NCBI GenBank assembly: GCA_902765485.1
Contig: CACWZZ010000014.1
Span: forward strand, 1 to 48,694
DNA length: 48,694 bases
Direction of reading: 5' to 3'
From: an uncultured Bacteroidales bacterium
GTDB taxonomy: Bacteria > Bacteroidota > Bacteroidia > Bacteroidales > Paludibacteraceae
The number at the start of each line of letters is the position of its first letter. Positions within the stretch are counted from its first letter, which is position 1. The notes below the pieces were generated by a model. It had not been told where the DNA came from. It saw nothing but the letters and a program-made list of their open reading frames with translations, and searched no databases. Positions 42,895 to 48,694 of the stretch are shown here, in pieces. Both the position numbers and the translations under genes were made by a program.

Positions 42895-44301
42895 TTATCG
42901 CAATATGAATATTTTTTCTGTAGCGCGTGTTATGGCGGTGTATAGCCATCGCAGGAATTCTCTTCTCTCCATAGGATCCGCCATCCGCTCCTGATCTTCG
43001 CCAATGCCGCTGGTGTCGATATAAACGTGTTTCCATTGCCCGCCTTGTGATTTATGGCAAGTAACGCAATAGGCGAAGCGCACTTGCAGCGCGTTGTAGT
43101 ACGGCGATTCATAGATTTTTTTGACCAACTCTTTCTTGTTTCGGATCTCCGGATAGTCCTCTGCAATCCGGCTGAATAGTTCGCGCTGCAGTTGGTAATT
43201 GGCTTCGGGACTGTCGGTCATAAGGGTGTCAATCCATATCAGCGCATCGATCTCCCAATCATAATCTACTGACCGCAGGCTGGCGTTGGCAAACTGAAAT
43301 CCGTACATTTCATGCCGGTTAGTGAGACGCTCTATCTCAAACATATCGCCGTTGGCGAGAAACTCCAGATCTTTGTATTCCTGCGCCCAGAAATAGTTGT
43401 TTTTGGTGACCATGAGTCGGTCGCCGCCGGACAGATCATCCTCTTTCCATAGCACGCGTGCGCGCACTCCTTGATTATAAAGGTTGGTCATTTTGTTGCT
43501 GCGGGCAATGATCAAAGTCTCCTCTGCGCCCACTGCGCGCCAACTGTCCTCCAGCTGCTCAATCACTTCCTCTCCCGGCACTTTAATGACGTCCCGTCCG
43601 TTGGAATGAATGCTGACGGCTGAATGCTGAAAGCTCTCTTCTGACAGCTCTTCCCTTATCCTCGTGGCTTCTTTCAGAATACCGCTGTCCAGCGCTTGTC
43701 GCGCCACGGCTGACAACTGATAACTGAAAACGGATAGCCCGTATCCCCTCATAAAATCCGTGTCCAGCGCAGGGCTGAGACTGCTGCCCACAGGCGGTAA
43801 CTGGGCATCGTCGCCCAAGAGGAGTAGAGAGCAACCTTTGCCGTTATAGACATATCGCACCAGGTCGTCCAAGAGACATCCGCTGCCGAACGTGCTGTTG
43901 TCCCGTTCGCCGGACAACATAGATGCCTCATCCACGATAAATAGTGTTCTGGCGTGCAAATTGTCGGTCAGAGAGAATGCCTCCACGCCCAGTTGGTTCT
44001 GGCGGTAGATCTGTTTATGGATGGTGTATGCCGGAAAACCCGAATAGCGGCTCAGCACTTTGGCTGCACGCCCGGTAGGAGCGAGTAGAACGCAGGGTTG
44101 CTTAAGTCCCATCAACGCGCGCACCAAGGCACTCATGACGCTTGTTTTGCCTGTGCCGGCATAGCCGCGGAGGATAAAAACCTTGTGCTCATCGCGGGAC
44201 ACAATAAACGCCCCGAGAGCCTTGAAAAGTCCCTCTTTCTCCTCATTGGGTTCAAACGGTAATTCCGTTTTTATACGTCCTATGATGAAGTCCTCCAGCA
44301 T
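42895..44301 (-). CDS. RecD-like ATP-dependent DNA helicase (superfamily 1B)
   Basis: The 468-residue protein has Walker A GYAGTGKTS (45-53), APTGRAAKVL (motif Ia), Walker B IVDEASML, motif III LLLGDDAQLPPVGSS and a UvrD-like C-terminal domain ending with CVTCHKSQGGQW and LYTAITRATEK. These are SF1 motifs of the RecD/Dda type; such single-subunit proteins unwind DNA 5' to 3'. It is shorter than RecD2, lacking the long N-terminal extension. Two stretches resemble the window's repeats: FSYQLSAVA (DNA 43706-43733) and SFQHSAVSIHSNGRD (DNA 43606-43650). Confidence 0.85.
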   Translation of the reverse strand: MLEDFIIGRIKTELPFEPNEEKEGLFKALGAFIVSRDEHKVFILRGYAGTGKTSVMSALVRALMGLKQPCVLLAPTGRAAKVLSRYSGFPAYTIHKQIYRQNQLGVEAFSLTDNLHARTLFIVDEASMLSGERDNSTFGSGCLLDDLVRYVYNGKGCSLLLLGDDAQLPPVGSSLSPALDTDFMRGYGLSVFSYQLSAVARQALDSGILKEATRIREELSEESFQHSAVSIHSNGRDVIKVPGEEVIEQLEDSWRAVGAEETLIIARSNKMTNLYNQGVRARVLWKEDDLSGGDRLMVTKNNYFWAQEYKDLEFLANGDMFEIERLTNRHEMYGFQFANASLRSVDYDWEIDALIWIDTLMTDSPEANYQLQRELFSRIAEDYPEIRNKKELVKKIYESPYYNALQVRFAYCVTCHKSQGGQWKHVYIDTSGIGEDQERMADPMERREFLRWLYTAITRATEKIFILR

Positions 44302-44349
44302 TGTTGTGAAAGGTTTTTATGGGCAAAAAGATATTTTTTCTCAAATAAA

Positions 44350-44381
44350 TTTGCGTATTCCAAAAAAAAGCAGTACCTTTG
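44350..44381 (+). promoter_or_regulatory. Promoter of the SRP RNA gene
   Basis: -33 TTTG lies at 44350-44353 and -7 TACCTTTG at 44374-44381, spaced 20 bases, close to consensus as expected for a stable RNA. Confidence 0.85.
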
Positions 44382-44387
44382 CACCCG

Positions 44388-44503
44388 CTTTTGAGAGTTA
44401 TAGGCAGGTGCTATACGACCAGCTCCCTCTGAACTCCCCCAGGCCTTGACCGGAGCAAGGGTAGGAGGTTGTAGCGGTGCGATGTAGTTAGCCTGCCTTT
44501 TTT
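44388..44503 (+). ncRNA. ffs: Signal recognition particle RNA (4.5S, small bacterial type)
   Basis: The ends pair, GTTATAG at 44397 with CTATAAC at 44508, and GGCAGG (44403-44408) with CCTGCC (44492-44497), followed by a run of Ts acting as terminator. The conserved Ffh-binding tip is recognisable as CAGGCCTTGACCGGAGCAAG with GGTAGGAG after it, and the distal GATGTAGTTAGCC matches the 3' half of known 4.5S RNAs. It forms a single long hairpin of about 110 bases. It acts with Ffh and FtsY in co-translational targeting of membrane proteins. The strand is opposite to both neighbours. Confidence 0.93.
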
Positions 44504-44523
44504 GTGTCTATAACCCTAGGACC

Positions 44524-45960
44524 CTAGTGCCCTAGTTCTTTTCCCAATAGATCATACCTCTTTCCGCCGCGGAGGATGTAGATCTGTCCGTCTTGCAATA
44601 ACTTTACTCCCTCTCTTGGTGAGAGGGCAGGGGTGAGGTTTTCTGAATCTTCTGATCCCATCGTATAGGCTTTCCATGCATCGGGAATACCATATCCCAT
44701 CTGGTTATTCGGGTCATAACCGGGGTATAAATGCGCCGATCGGATAATCAGATTGCGTATCTGCATCGCGCTTTTGTCCGGCAGCGCGGACCAGATGCTG
44801 GCAGCCATACCGGCTAACAGAGGCGTAGCAAAACTGGTTCCGTTGCTTTGCACAATCGCGCTGTTGTATGGATGGATCAGAACTGACTGCTTGCCCACTG
44901 CGCACACTTCCGGTTTGATGCGTCCGTCCGAAGTAGGACCGTAACTGGAGAAATCGGCTGCTACGCTGTCGGTACCTACCGCTCCGACCGTCAGAATGCT
45001 GTCTGCGTCACAGGGAGCGCTGATGGTGCGCCATGCCACATCGCCTTCATTGCCGGCTGCCACGCATACCAGCATGCCTTTTCGTGCAGCAATCGTGGCG
45101 GCGCGGCTCACACGAGTCTTTTTGCCGTCTAAATCCTTCTGCTTGTCCAGATTCCATACCGGATTGTCGAATTGTGCATACCCCAGCGAAACCGAGAACA
45201 CATTGACGCCTAACGAATCGGCTTTCTCCAGTGCAGCCACCAGATTGTCCATCTCTTTGGGGCTCTCGGTGTTGTATTCCTCGGAGCGCATCAGATAGTA
45301 ATTGGCTTTTGTCGCTGCGCCGTAATAGCCGTTTTGTATGCCGCTGATGGTGGTCAGGCACTCTGTCCCGTGTACGCCGGTGATTCCGCTGTCGTAAAAA
45401 TCGTAGTGGTCGTCCGTGAAGTCGAAATGCCCCAACTTCTGTTCCTGCCGGAAGCAGCTCATTGTGTCTGCATGGAGGAATCCGCCGTCGCATACCGCCA
45501 TCAGAATCCCTTGTCCTTTATATCCTAAATCGTGCAGCGGCGTGAGGTTATAGAGCGCTAATTGTTGGTCCGTGTAGCGGACATTGACTTCTGACAGCTG
45601 ATTTCTGACGGCTGACAACTGACGACTGACAGCTCTTTTGCGCAAACTATAGGAGGATCCGCCTTCCTCCCGTGTCATTTCGACGGCGGTGACGAAGCCT
45701 AAGTTCTTCACTTTGGCGGCTGTTGCGTCGTCCATCTCTACGGTTGCGCCGTTGAACCAGCGGCTCGTATGATGCACCTTTACACCCATTTTCCGCAAAC
45801 TGTCCAGATACAGCGGACTAACCGGATAATCCATCTCGTCCGTCGGAATATGCCATTTGGCGCGTTGCTCTACGGCGCGTGGCGATAAAGCCGGAGCACT
45901 CTTCTCCGGCTTGTCCAAAAAGGAAACAAAAAAGATGTGTAAAATAATCAGCAATGACAT
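44524..45960 (-). CDS. S8 (subtilisin) family serine protease with C-terminal tail motif
   Basis: The 478-residue enzyme has a hydrophobic N-terminus, an I9-like pro-region (AVEQRAKWHIPTDEMDYPVS) and the S8 triad: Asp in MAVCDGGF, His in GVHGTE and Ser in NGTSFATPLLAG. It should be an exported endopeptidase. Insertions keep the frame: SRQLSAVRNQLSEV (DNA 45588-45636) between pro-region and catalytic domain, and LTPALSPREG (DNA 44607-44638) before the tail. The last 25 residues (LLQDGQIYILRGGKRYDLLG plus KELGH) match the tail of the pectate lyase at 34947. It follows rlmD by 36 bases; the gap is a TTTAACGA-type repeat. Confidence 0.88.
   Translation of the reverse strand: MSLLIILHIFFVSFLDKPEKSAPALSPRAVEQRAKWHIPTDEMDYPVSPLYLDSLRKMGVKVHHTSRWFNGATVEMDDATAAKVKNLGFVTAVEMTREEGGSSYSLRKRAVSRQLSAVRNQLSEVNVRYTDQQLALYNLTPLHDLGYKGQGILMAVCDGGFLHADTMSCFRQEQKLGHFDFTDDHYDFYDSGITGVHGTECLTTISGIQNGYYGAATKANYYLMRSEEYNTESPKEMDNLVAALEKADSLGVNVFSVSLGYAQFDNPVWNLDKQKDLDGKKTRVSRAATIAARKGMLVCVAAGNEGDVAWRTISAPCDADSILTVGAVGTDSVAADFSSYGPTSDGRIKPEVCAVGKQSVLIHPYNSAIVQSNGTSFATPLLAGMAASIWSALPDKSAMQIRNLIIRSAHLYPGYDPNNQMGYGIPDAWKAYTMGSEDSENLTPALSPREGVKLLQDGQIYILRGGKRYDLLGKELGH
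44607..44638 (-). repeat. GC-rich palindromic insertion before the S8 protease tail
   Basis: CCTCTCTTGGTGAGAGG with CAGGGGTGAGG encodes LTPALSPREG. The peptide and palindrome recur in other genes of the window in different frames, so the DNA and not the protein is what is conserved. Confidence 0.65.
45588..45636 (-). repeat. CTGACAGCTGA-type word repeat in the S8 protease gene
   Basis: The words CTGACAGCTGAT, CTGACGGCTGACAA, CTGACGA and CTGACAGCT follow one another. The same words occur in dsbD, rlmD, the helicase gene, the DPP IV gene and the rlmB-rluA gap, producing recurrent SA(V/I)S peptides. Confidence 0.65.
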
Positions 45961-45996
45961 AACAATTTACGATTTACAATTTAACAATTTAACGGT

Positions 45997-47529
45997 TTAA
46001 CGATTTAACGAGCGCAGCTCCAACTGCACCACGTTTTCCACATGTTGGGTATGGGGGAACATATCCACGGGTTGTACTTTGGTCACTTTGTATTTGGCGT
46101 CGAGGAGTGCCAGATCGCGTGCTTGTGTCGCGGGATTGCAACTCACATAAACGATCCGTTTGGGTTCGGCATTCAGGATCACGTTCACCACATCTTCATG
46201 CATTCCGGCTCTGGGCGGATCGGTAATAATGATGTCCGGACGCCCGTGTTGCGCGATGAAATCGTCGTTCAAAATATCCTTCATGTCACCTGCGAAGAAG
46301 AGGGTGTTCTCAATTCCGTTAATCTTCGAATTGACTTTTGCGTCTTCGATCGCTTCCGGCACGTACTCAATACCGATCACTTGACGCGCCTGACGGGCAA
46401 CGAAATTAGCAATCGTGCCGGTGCCCGTGTAGAGGTCGTAAACCAAAGGCTGATGGCTGATAGCTGACTGCTGATCGCTGATAGCTTCGAACGCAAACTC
46501 ACGCGCGACTTTGTAGAGTTCGTACGCTTGTTCGGTGTTGGTCTGGTAGAACGATTTGGGACCCACTTTGAATTGCAGCCCTTCCATCTCCTCCATGATA
46601 TGATCCTGACCGAAATATACTTTCACCTCTTGGTCGCCGATGGTGTCGTTGAATTTGAGGTTCTCCACATAGAGTAGGGAAATGATCTCCGGGAACTCGG
46701 TGTGCAGGAACTCCAATAGGCTGAAAGCTGACTGATAGTTGCTTCCTTTCTCCTCCCTTGAGGGGAGGTCGGGTGGGGTTATTCTCTCTCCGAACACGAC
46801 AATCAGCATCAGTTCGCCTTTGTGGTTATTGCGCAGAATGAGCGTCCGCAGCAGTCCTTCGTGCGTGTGTTCGTTATAGAAAGTCAGACCGTGCTCTTTG
46901 GCGTACGTGCGTACGGCATTGCGGATGCGGTTGTTGATCTCCGGCATAAGGTGACATTCCTCGATGTCCAGCACTTTGTCAAACGCACCGGGTATATGGA
47001 ATCCGATTCCGGGTTCGTACACCCTCTCTTCTCCCTCCCTGCGGGGGAGGGGCGGGGTGGGGCTCCATCTTCTGTCCGAGCAACTGAACTCCAGTTTGTT
47101 GCGGTATTCATAGACATGCTTGGAGCCCAGAATAGGACTGATCTCCGGCAGTTCGATCTTGCCGATCCGCGTGAGGTTATCGACTATCTGCTGCTGTTTG
47201 TATCTCAGTTGCTCCTCGTACGGCAGTATCTGCCATTTGCAGCCGCCGCAGACGCTGAAATGCTTGCATCGCGCTTCGCACCGGATGGGGGAGGGTTGTA
47301 CGATGCGCAGCACGCGGGCTTCCATGAACGAGTGTTTCTTTTTGGTCACCTGCAGATCCACGATGTCACCCGGTACGCAGTTCGGCACAAAAACGACCAT
47401 CCCTTTGTCACTTGGTACTTTGTCACTTGGTATTTGGTCACTTTGTATCTTAGCAATGGCTTTTCCTTCTGCGGCTACGCCGGTGATCTCGATATGTTCC
47501 AAGATCGGTAGATTTTTCTTCTTTCCCAT
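45997..47529 (-). CDS. rlmD: 23S rRNA (uracil-C5)-methyltransferase, RlmD/RlmCD type
   Basis: The protein (510 aa) starts with a TRAM domain, then a 4Fe-4S motif (CKHFSVCGGCKW, C-x5-C-x2-C), the SAM site DLYTGTGTIANFVA, DPPRAGMHEDVV and the nucleophile in YVSCNPATQARDL. It should methylate U1939 (and possibly another uridine) of 23S rRNA. It carries at least four in-frame repeat insertions: IQSDQIPSDKVPSDK (47404-47448), WSPTPPLPRREGEE (47022-47063), ITPPDLPSREEKG (46750-46778) and ISDQQSAISHQP (46448-46486), plus NYQSAFS (46718-46741). The final codons and stop (LNR and TAA) also come from a repeat. Catalytic motifs are intact. Confidence 0.92.
   Translation of the reverse strand: MGKKKNLPILEHIEITGVAAEGKAIAKIQSDQIPSDKVPSDKGMVVFVPNCVPGDIVDLQVTKKKHSFMEARVLRIVQPSPIRCEARCKHFSVCGGCKWQILPYEEQLRYKQQQIVDNLTRIGKIELPEISPILGSKHVYEYRNKLEFSCSDRRWSPTPPLPRREGEERVYEPGIGFHIPGAFDKVLDIEECHLMPEINNRIRNAVRTYAKEHGLTFYNEHTHEGLLRTLILRNNHKGELMLIVVFGERITPPDLPSREEKGSNYQSAFSLLEFLHTEFPEIISLLYVENLKFNDTIGDQEVKVYFGQDHIMEEMEGLQFKVGPKSFYQTNTEQAYELYKVAREFAFEAISDQQSAISHQPLVYDLYTGTGTIANFVARQARQVIGIEYVPEAIEDAKVNSKINGIENTLFFAGDMKDILNDDFIAQHGRPDIIITDPPRAGMHEDVVNVILNAEPKRIVYVSCNPATQARDLALLDAKYKVTKVQPVDMFPHTQHVENVVQLELRSLNR
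46448..46486 (-). repeat. GCTGATAGCTGA-type word repeat in rlmD
   Basis: GGCTGATGGCTGATAGCTGA continues as CTGCTGATCGCTGATAGC, units of 7-8 bases. It is inserted just before the SAM-binding motif of RlmD and encodes AISDQQSAISHQP. Confidence 0.65.
46750..46778 (-). repeat. GC-rich palindromic insertion in rlmD (copy 1)
   Basis: CTCCTCCCTTGAGGGGAGG is a near-perfect palindrome followed by TCGGGTGGGG. It encodes PPDLPSREE in RlmD. Confidence 0.65.
47022..47063 (-). repeat. GC-rich palindromic insertion in rlmD (copy 2)
   Basis: CCCTCTCTTCTCCCTCCCTG is followed by CGGGGGAGGGGCGGGGTGGG. It is closely related to copy 1 but read in another frame, encoding PTPPLPRREGEE. Confidence 0.65.
47404..47448 (-). 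repeat. Three 15-bp tandem units inside rlmD
   Basis: Plus-strand units TTTGTCACTTGGTAC, TTTGTCACTTGGTAT and TTGGTCACTTTGTAT lie at 47404, 47419 and 47434. On the coding strand they are (G/A)TACCAAGTGACAAA, the same word as the DPP IV repeat at 4247-4303. They encode IQSDQ, IPSDK, VPSDK in the TRAM region. Confidence 0.85.
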
Positions 47530-47647
47530 GATGTATTTTTTAGTGTTAGAGCTGGCGCTTCAGCGCTATCCGCGTTAGCGGCTGACGCCGAAAGGCGGAT
47601 TAAACTATTGACAAAATGACTGAAAAATGCATTTTTTCCTTCAAAAA

Positions 47648-47679
47648 TTTGCATGTTTCAAAAAAATGTAGTACTTTTG
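47648..47679 (+). promoter_or_regulatory. Promoter of the 47.7-kb RNA
   Basis: -33 TTTG lies at 47648-47651 and -7 TACTTTTG at 47672-47679, spaced 20 bases. It points away from rlmD into a region with no plus-strand gene. Confidence 0.82.
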
Positions 47680-47685
47680 CAGTCG

Positions 47686-47866
47686 CAAAAGCATATTGAG
47701 CGCGTGTGGCTCACCACCTGCGTCTGGTTGCATTCCGTTTTTACTCGTTGCAATTCAGCGGCACAGAGGTAAGGCTGAACGGAAGTCTTATGTTAAGAGC
47801 GGGGTTTAACACACACCAACTCAATTTTACGCAGCCTGCCCCAATTCATCGGGCGGGCTGATTTTA
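47686..47866 (+). ncRNA. Candidate small RNA with 6S-like outline
   Basis: The transcript from the promoter at 47648 would be about 180 bases. A closing stem pairs ATTGAG (47695-47700) with CTCAAT (47820-47825) and GTGTG (47704-47708) with CACAC (47812-47816). It encloses a wide bubble of about 24 bases on each side, the right side holding a small hairpin TCTTA/TAAGA (47786-47798). An apical stem pairs TTCCG (47733-47737) with CGGAA (47780-47784) and TTCAGC (47754-47759) with GCTGAA (47774-47779). Closing stem, bubble and apical stem is the outline of 6S RNA. A terminator-like hairpin (47832-47841 with 47851-47860) and ATTTTATT follow. A competing 5' hairpin (47701-47722) is also possible. 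The 3' part is antisense to the gene ending at 47793. Confidence 0.5.
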
Positions 47867-48251
47867 TTACATAGACCCGCTTTCTTCCCATCCATTCTAT
47901 TTTCAGTTCCACAACTGCACATTGTTCCAAGTCGCTATCGGTCTTTCGGGCACCACTCACAATAAAGAAATAAGCGTCTCTATTGTCTTTGCGCACTTCG
48001 TCAGACTGATTGATGATCATCGTCACGTAGTTAAAAGCCTCCATGCCCAGCGAAGCTAACTCTTGGTTATGTTTGTTCGCCACATGTACAATCTCACGCT
48101 CCGAGATTAGAATGTCTGCTGCCGGAAGTTTCTCGTTCATCCAACTATGCAGCCGGACACGACCAATCTTAATAAATCGGTTTTCATTATGTGCTTTCGT
48201 ACCGCTGCCGGCATTTGAACGCTTTGGCAATTGTTTACTACTTGTTTTCAT
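47793..48251 (-). CDS. Small protein, possibly PBECR3-like nuclease-fold family
   Basis: The start is placed at 48251 because it follows the promoter; the ATG at 48329 lies upstream of it. The 152-residue protein has a basic N-terminal tail (KTSSKQLPKR) and a domain containing ADILISEREIVHVANKHNQE, LASLGMEAFNYVTMIIN and AYFFIVSG. The pattern I-x-H-x3-KH-x2-EL-x2-LG resembles small Bacteroidota proteins assigned to the PBECR3 nuclease-like group, but this is recognition by eye. It is a single-gene unit. Its last 30 codons overlap the plus-strand RNA candidate, and the palindrome at 47832-47860 encodes ARPMNWGRLR. Confidence 0.6.
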   Translation of the reverse strand: MKTSSKQLPKRSNAGSGTKAHNENRFIKIGRVRLHSWMNEKLPAADILISEREIVHVANKHNQELASLGMEAFNYVTMIINQSDEVRKDNRDAYFFIVSGARKTDSDLEQCAVVELKIEWMGRKRVYVIKSARPMNWGRLRKIELVCVKPRS

Positions 48252-48267
48252 ATTGCAAAATCCCGTG

Positions 48268-48299
48268 CAAAGGTACAACTTTTTTTTGAGATATGCAAG
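48268..48299 (-). promoter_or_regulatory. Promoter of the small gene at 47793-48251
   Basis: On the minus strand -7 TACCTTTG lies at 48275-48268 and -33 CTTGC at 48299-48295, spaced 20 bases. The leader is about 10 bases. Confidence 0.75.
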
Positions 48300-48325
48300 A
48301 AAAATCGTCCTTTCGGGCGATTTTT
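48300..48325 (-). terminator. Intrinsic terminator after the truncated hypothetical gene
   Basis: AAAAATCGTCC (48300-48310) pairs with GGGCGATTTTT (48315-48325) around a TTTC loop, with A and T tracts on both sides. It sits 33 bases beyond the stop at 48358 and would work in either direction. Confidence 0.8.
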
Positions 48326-48330
48326 CCAAT

Positions 48331-48358
48331 CCTCTCCCCCTTTAGGGGGGTGGGGGGC
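48331..48358. repeat. GC-rich palindromic repeat, intergenic copy
   Basis: CCTCTCCCCCTTTAGGGGGG followed by TGGGGGGC is the only intergenic copy seen of the palindrome family that is inserted in five places in genes of this window. It touches the stop codon of the hypothetical gene at 48358. Confidence 0.65.
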
Positions 48359-48694
48359 TAGCCTTGGTGCTCCGCATCGTACTCCTGCCCGCATACCCTC
48401 CACAGGTACGCACGCATGGTCTTGGCACCACCGGCGGTGTCTTTCTGCGCGAGGAAGGCTTGCTGGTCGGCAACGATCTTGGTCAGATCGGCGCGGCGTG
48501 CGGTGACCATCGCTGCCACTCCGGCAAACCGCTCACGCGCTTTCAGCTCCTTGGTGGAGGGCTGGGTGCTGCGCTCGCCGTGGACGGAAGTGTACTTCAG
48601 TCCGGTGGCTTTCATGTAATTGTAAATCGTGCGAAATTTCTTCGCGATCTTGCCCGAGATGTGATGAATCGGGTCTTCAAATACTACTTTTCCC
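48358..48694 (-). CDS. Conserved-looking hypothetical protein, 5' end outside the window
   Basis: The frame is open to the right edge, giving at least 111 residues; an internal ATG at 48615 is probably not the start because upstream codons continue the same style (EDPIHHISGKIAKKF, FRTIYNYMK). The chain has KELKARERFAGVAAMVTARR, KIVADQQAFLAQKDTAGGAK and ends MRAYLWRVCGQEYDAEHQG. I have a general impression of similar small Bacteroidota proteins of unknown function, but no family name. No membrane segment or signal peptide is present in the visible part. Confidence 0.65.
   Translation of the reverse strand, partial: GKVVFEDPIHHISGKIAKKFRTIYNYMKATGLKYTSVHGERSTQPSTKELKARERFAGVAAMVTARRADLTKIVADQQAFLAQKDTAGGAKTMRAYLWRVCGQEYDAEHQG

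Noticed and set aside
44295-44340. Clear promoter for the RecD-like helicase
   Set aside because: A TATCTTTTTG sequence is present at 44333-44324, but its spacing to any TTTG element is wrong, so no call was made.
47832-47860. Plain intrinsic terminator for the RNA at 47.7 kb
   Set aside because: The hairpin also lies inside the coding sequence of the minus-strand gene, so conservation of the protein could explain it; it is mentioned only as part of the RNA candidate.

Overview
The window looks like chromosomal DNA of a member of the Bacteroidota, most likely order Bacteroidales. The evidence is internal. Almost every transcription unit is preceded by the Bacteroidota promoter pair (a -33 TTTG-like element, 19-20 bases, then -7 TAnnTTTG). 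There is a Na+-NQR operon, an aspartate-type MurA, an EF-G2 type translocase, DUF4837, DUF5723 and DUF2490 proteins, and lipoproteins with SxC/GC lipoboxes. I cannot name a genus. No insertion sequence, prophage, tRNA, rRNA or CRISPR array was seen.

Layout. 1-3909 (minus): nqrA-B-C-D-E, with nqrE cut by the left edge. 4149-11620 (plus): dipeptidyl peptidase IV, MFS sugar transporter, ROK sugar kinase, polysaccharide deacetylase, an Ig-like lipoprotein and PnuC. 11598-14915: DUF4837 lipoprotein (minus), AraC regulator (plus) and glyA (minus). 15338-17494 (plus): EF-G2. 17567-22109 (minus): a tight five-gene operon encoding a DUF4353-type beta-helix lipoprotein, a VTC-type polyphosphate-polymerase-like protein, a DUF4956 membrane protein, a DUF2490 protein and a small exported protein. 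22226-29756: a second AraC regulator, cardiolipin synthase, queH, nadE, murB and murA. 29757-30837: an accessory-looking stretch with a large inverted repeat, a promoter-driven RNA that can fold in two exclusive ways, and a small lipoprotein. 30838-36831 (plus): rhuM, dsbD, rlmB, rluA-type synthase, pectate lyase and rubredoxin. 36828-44301 (minus): rsmG, yebC, an OmpA/DUF5723 protein, a large lipoprotein and a RecD-like helicase. 44388-44503: SRP RNA. 44524-47529 (minus): an S8 protease and rlmD. 47648-48694: a promoter-driven RNA with a 6S-like outline, a small PBECR3-like gene and a truncated hypothetical gene.

Three things stand out. First, several families of short repeats are inserted in frame into conserved enzymes (DPP IV, DsbD, RlmD, S8 protease, helicase, NqrC, pectate lyase), and the same repeats lie in intergenic gaps where they supply stop codons. 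One family uses an identical 15-bp unit in two unrelated genes 43 kb apart. Second, the VTC/DUF4956/DUF4353/DUF2490 operon looks like a trans-envelope polyanion machine. Third, two structured RNAs, near 30.1 kb and 47.7 kb, have strong promoters and no assigned function. All functional statements come from reading motifs; no database search was run.
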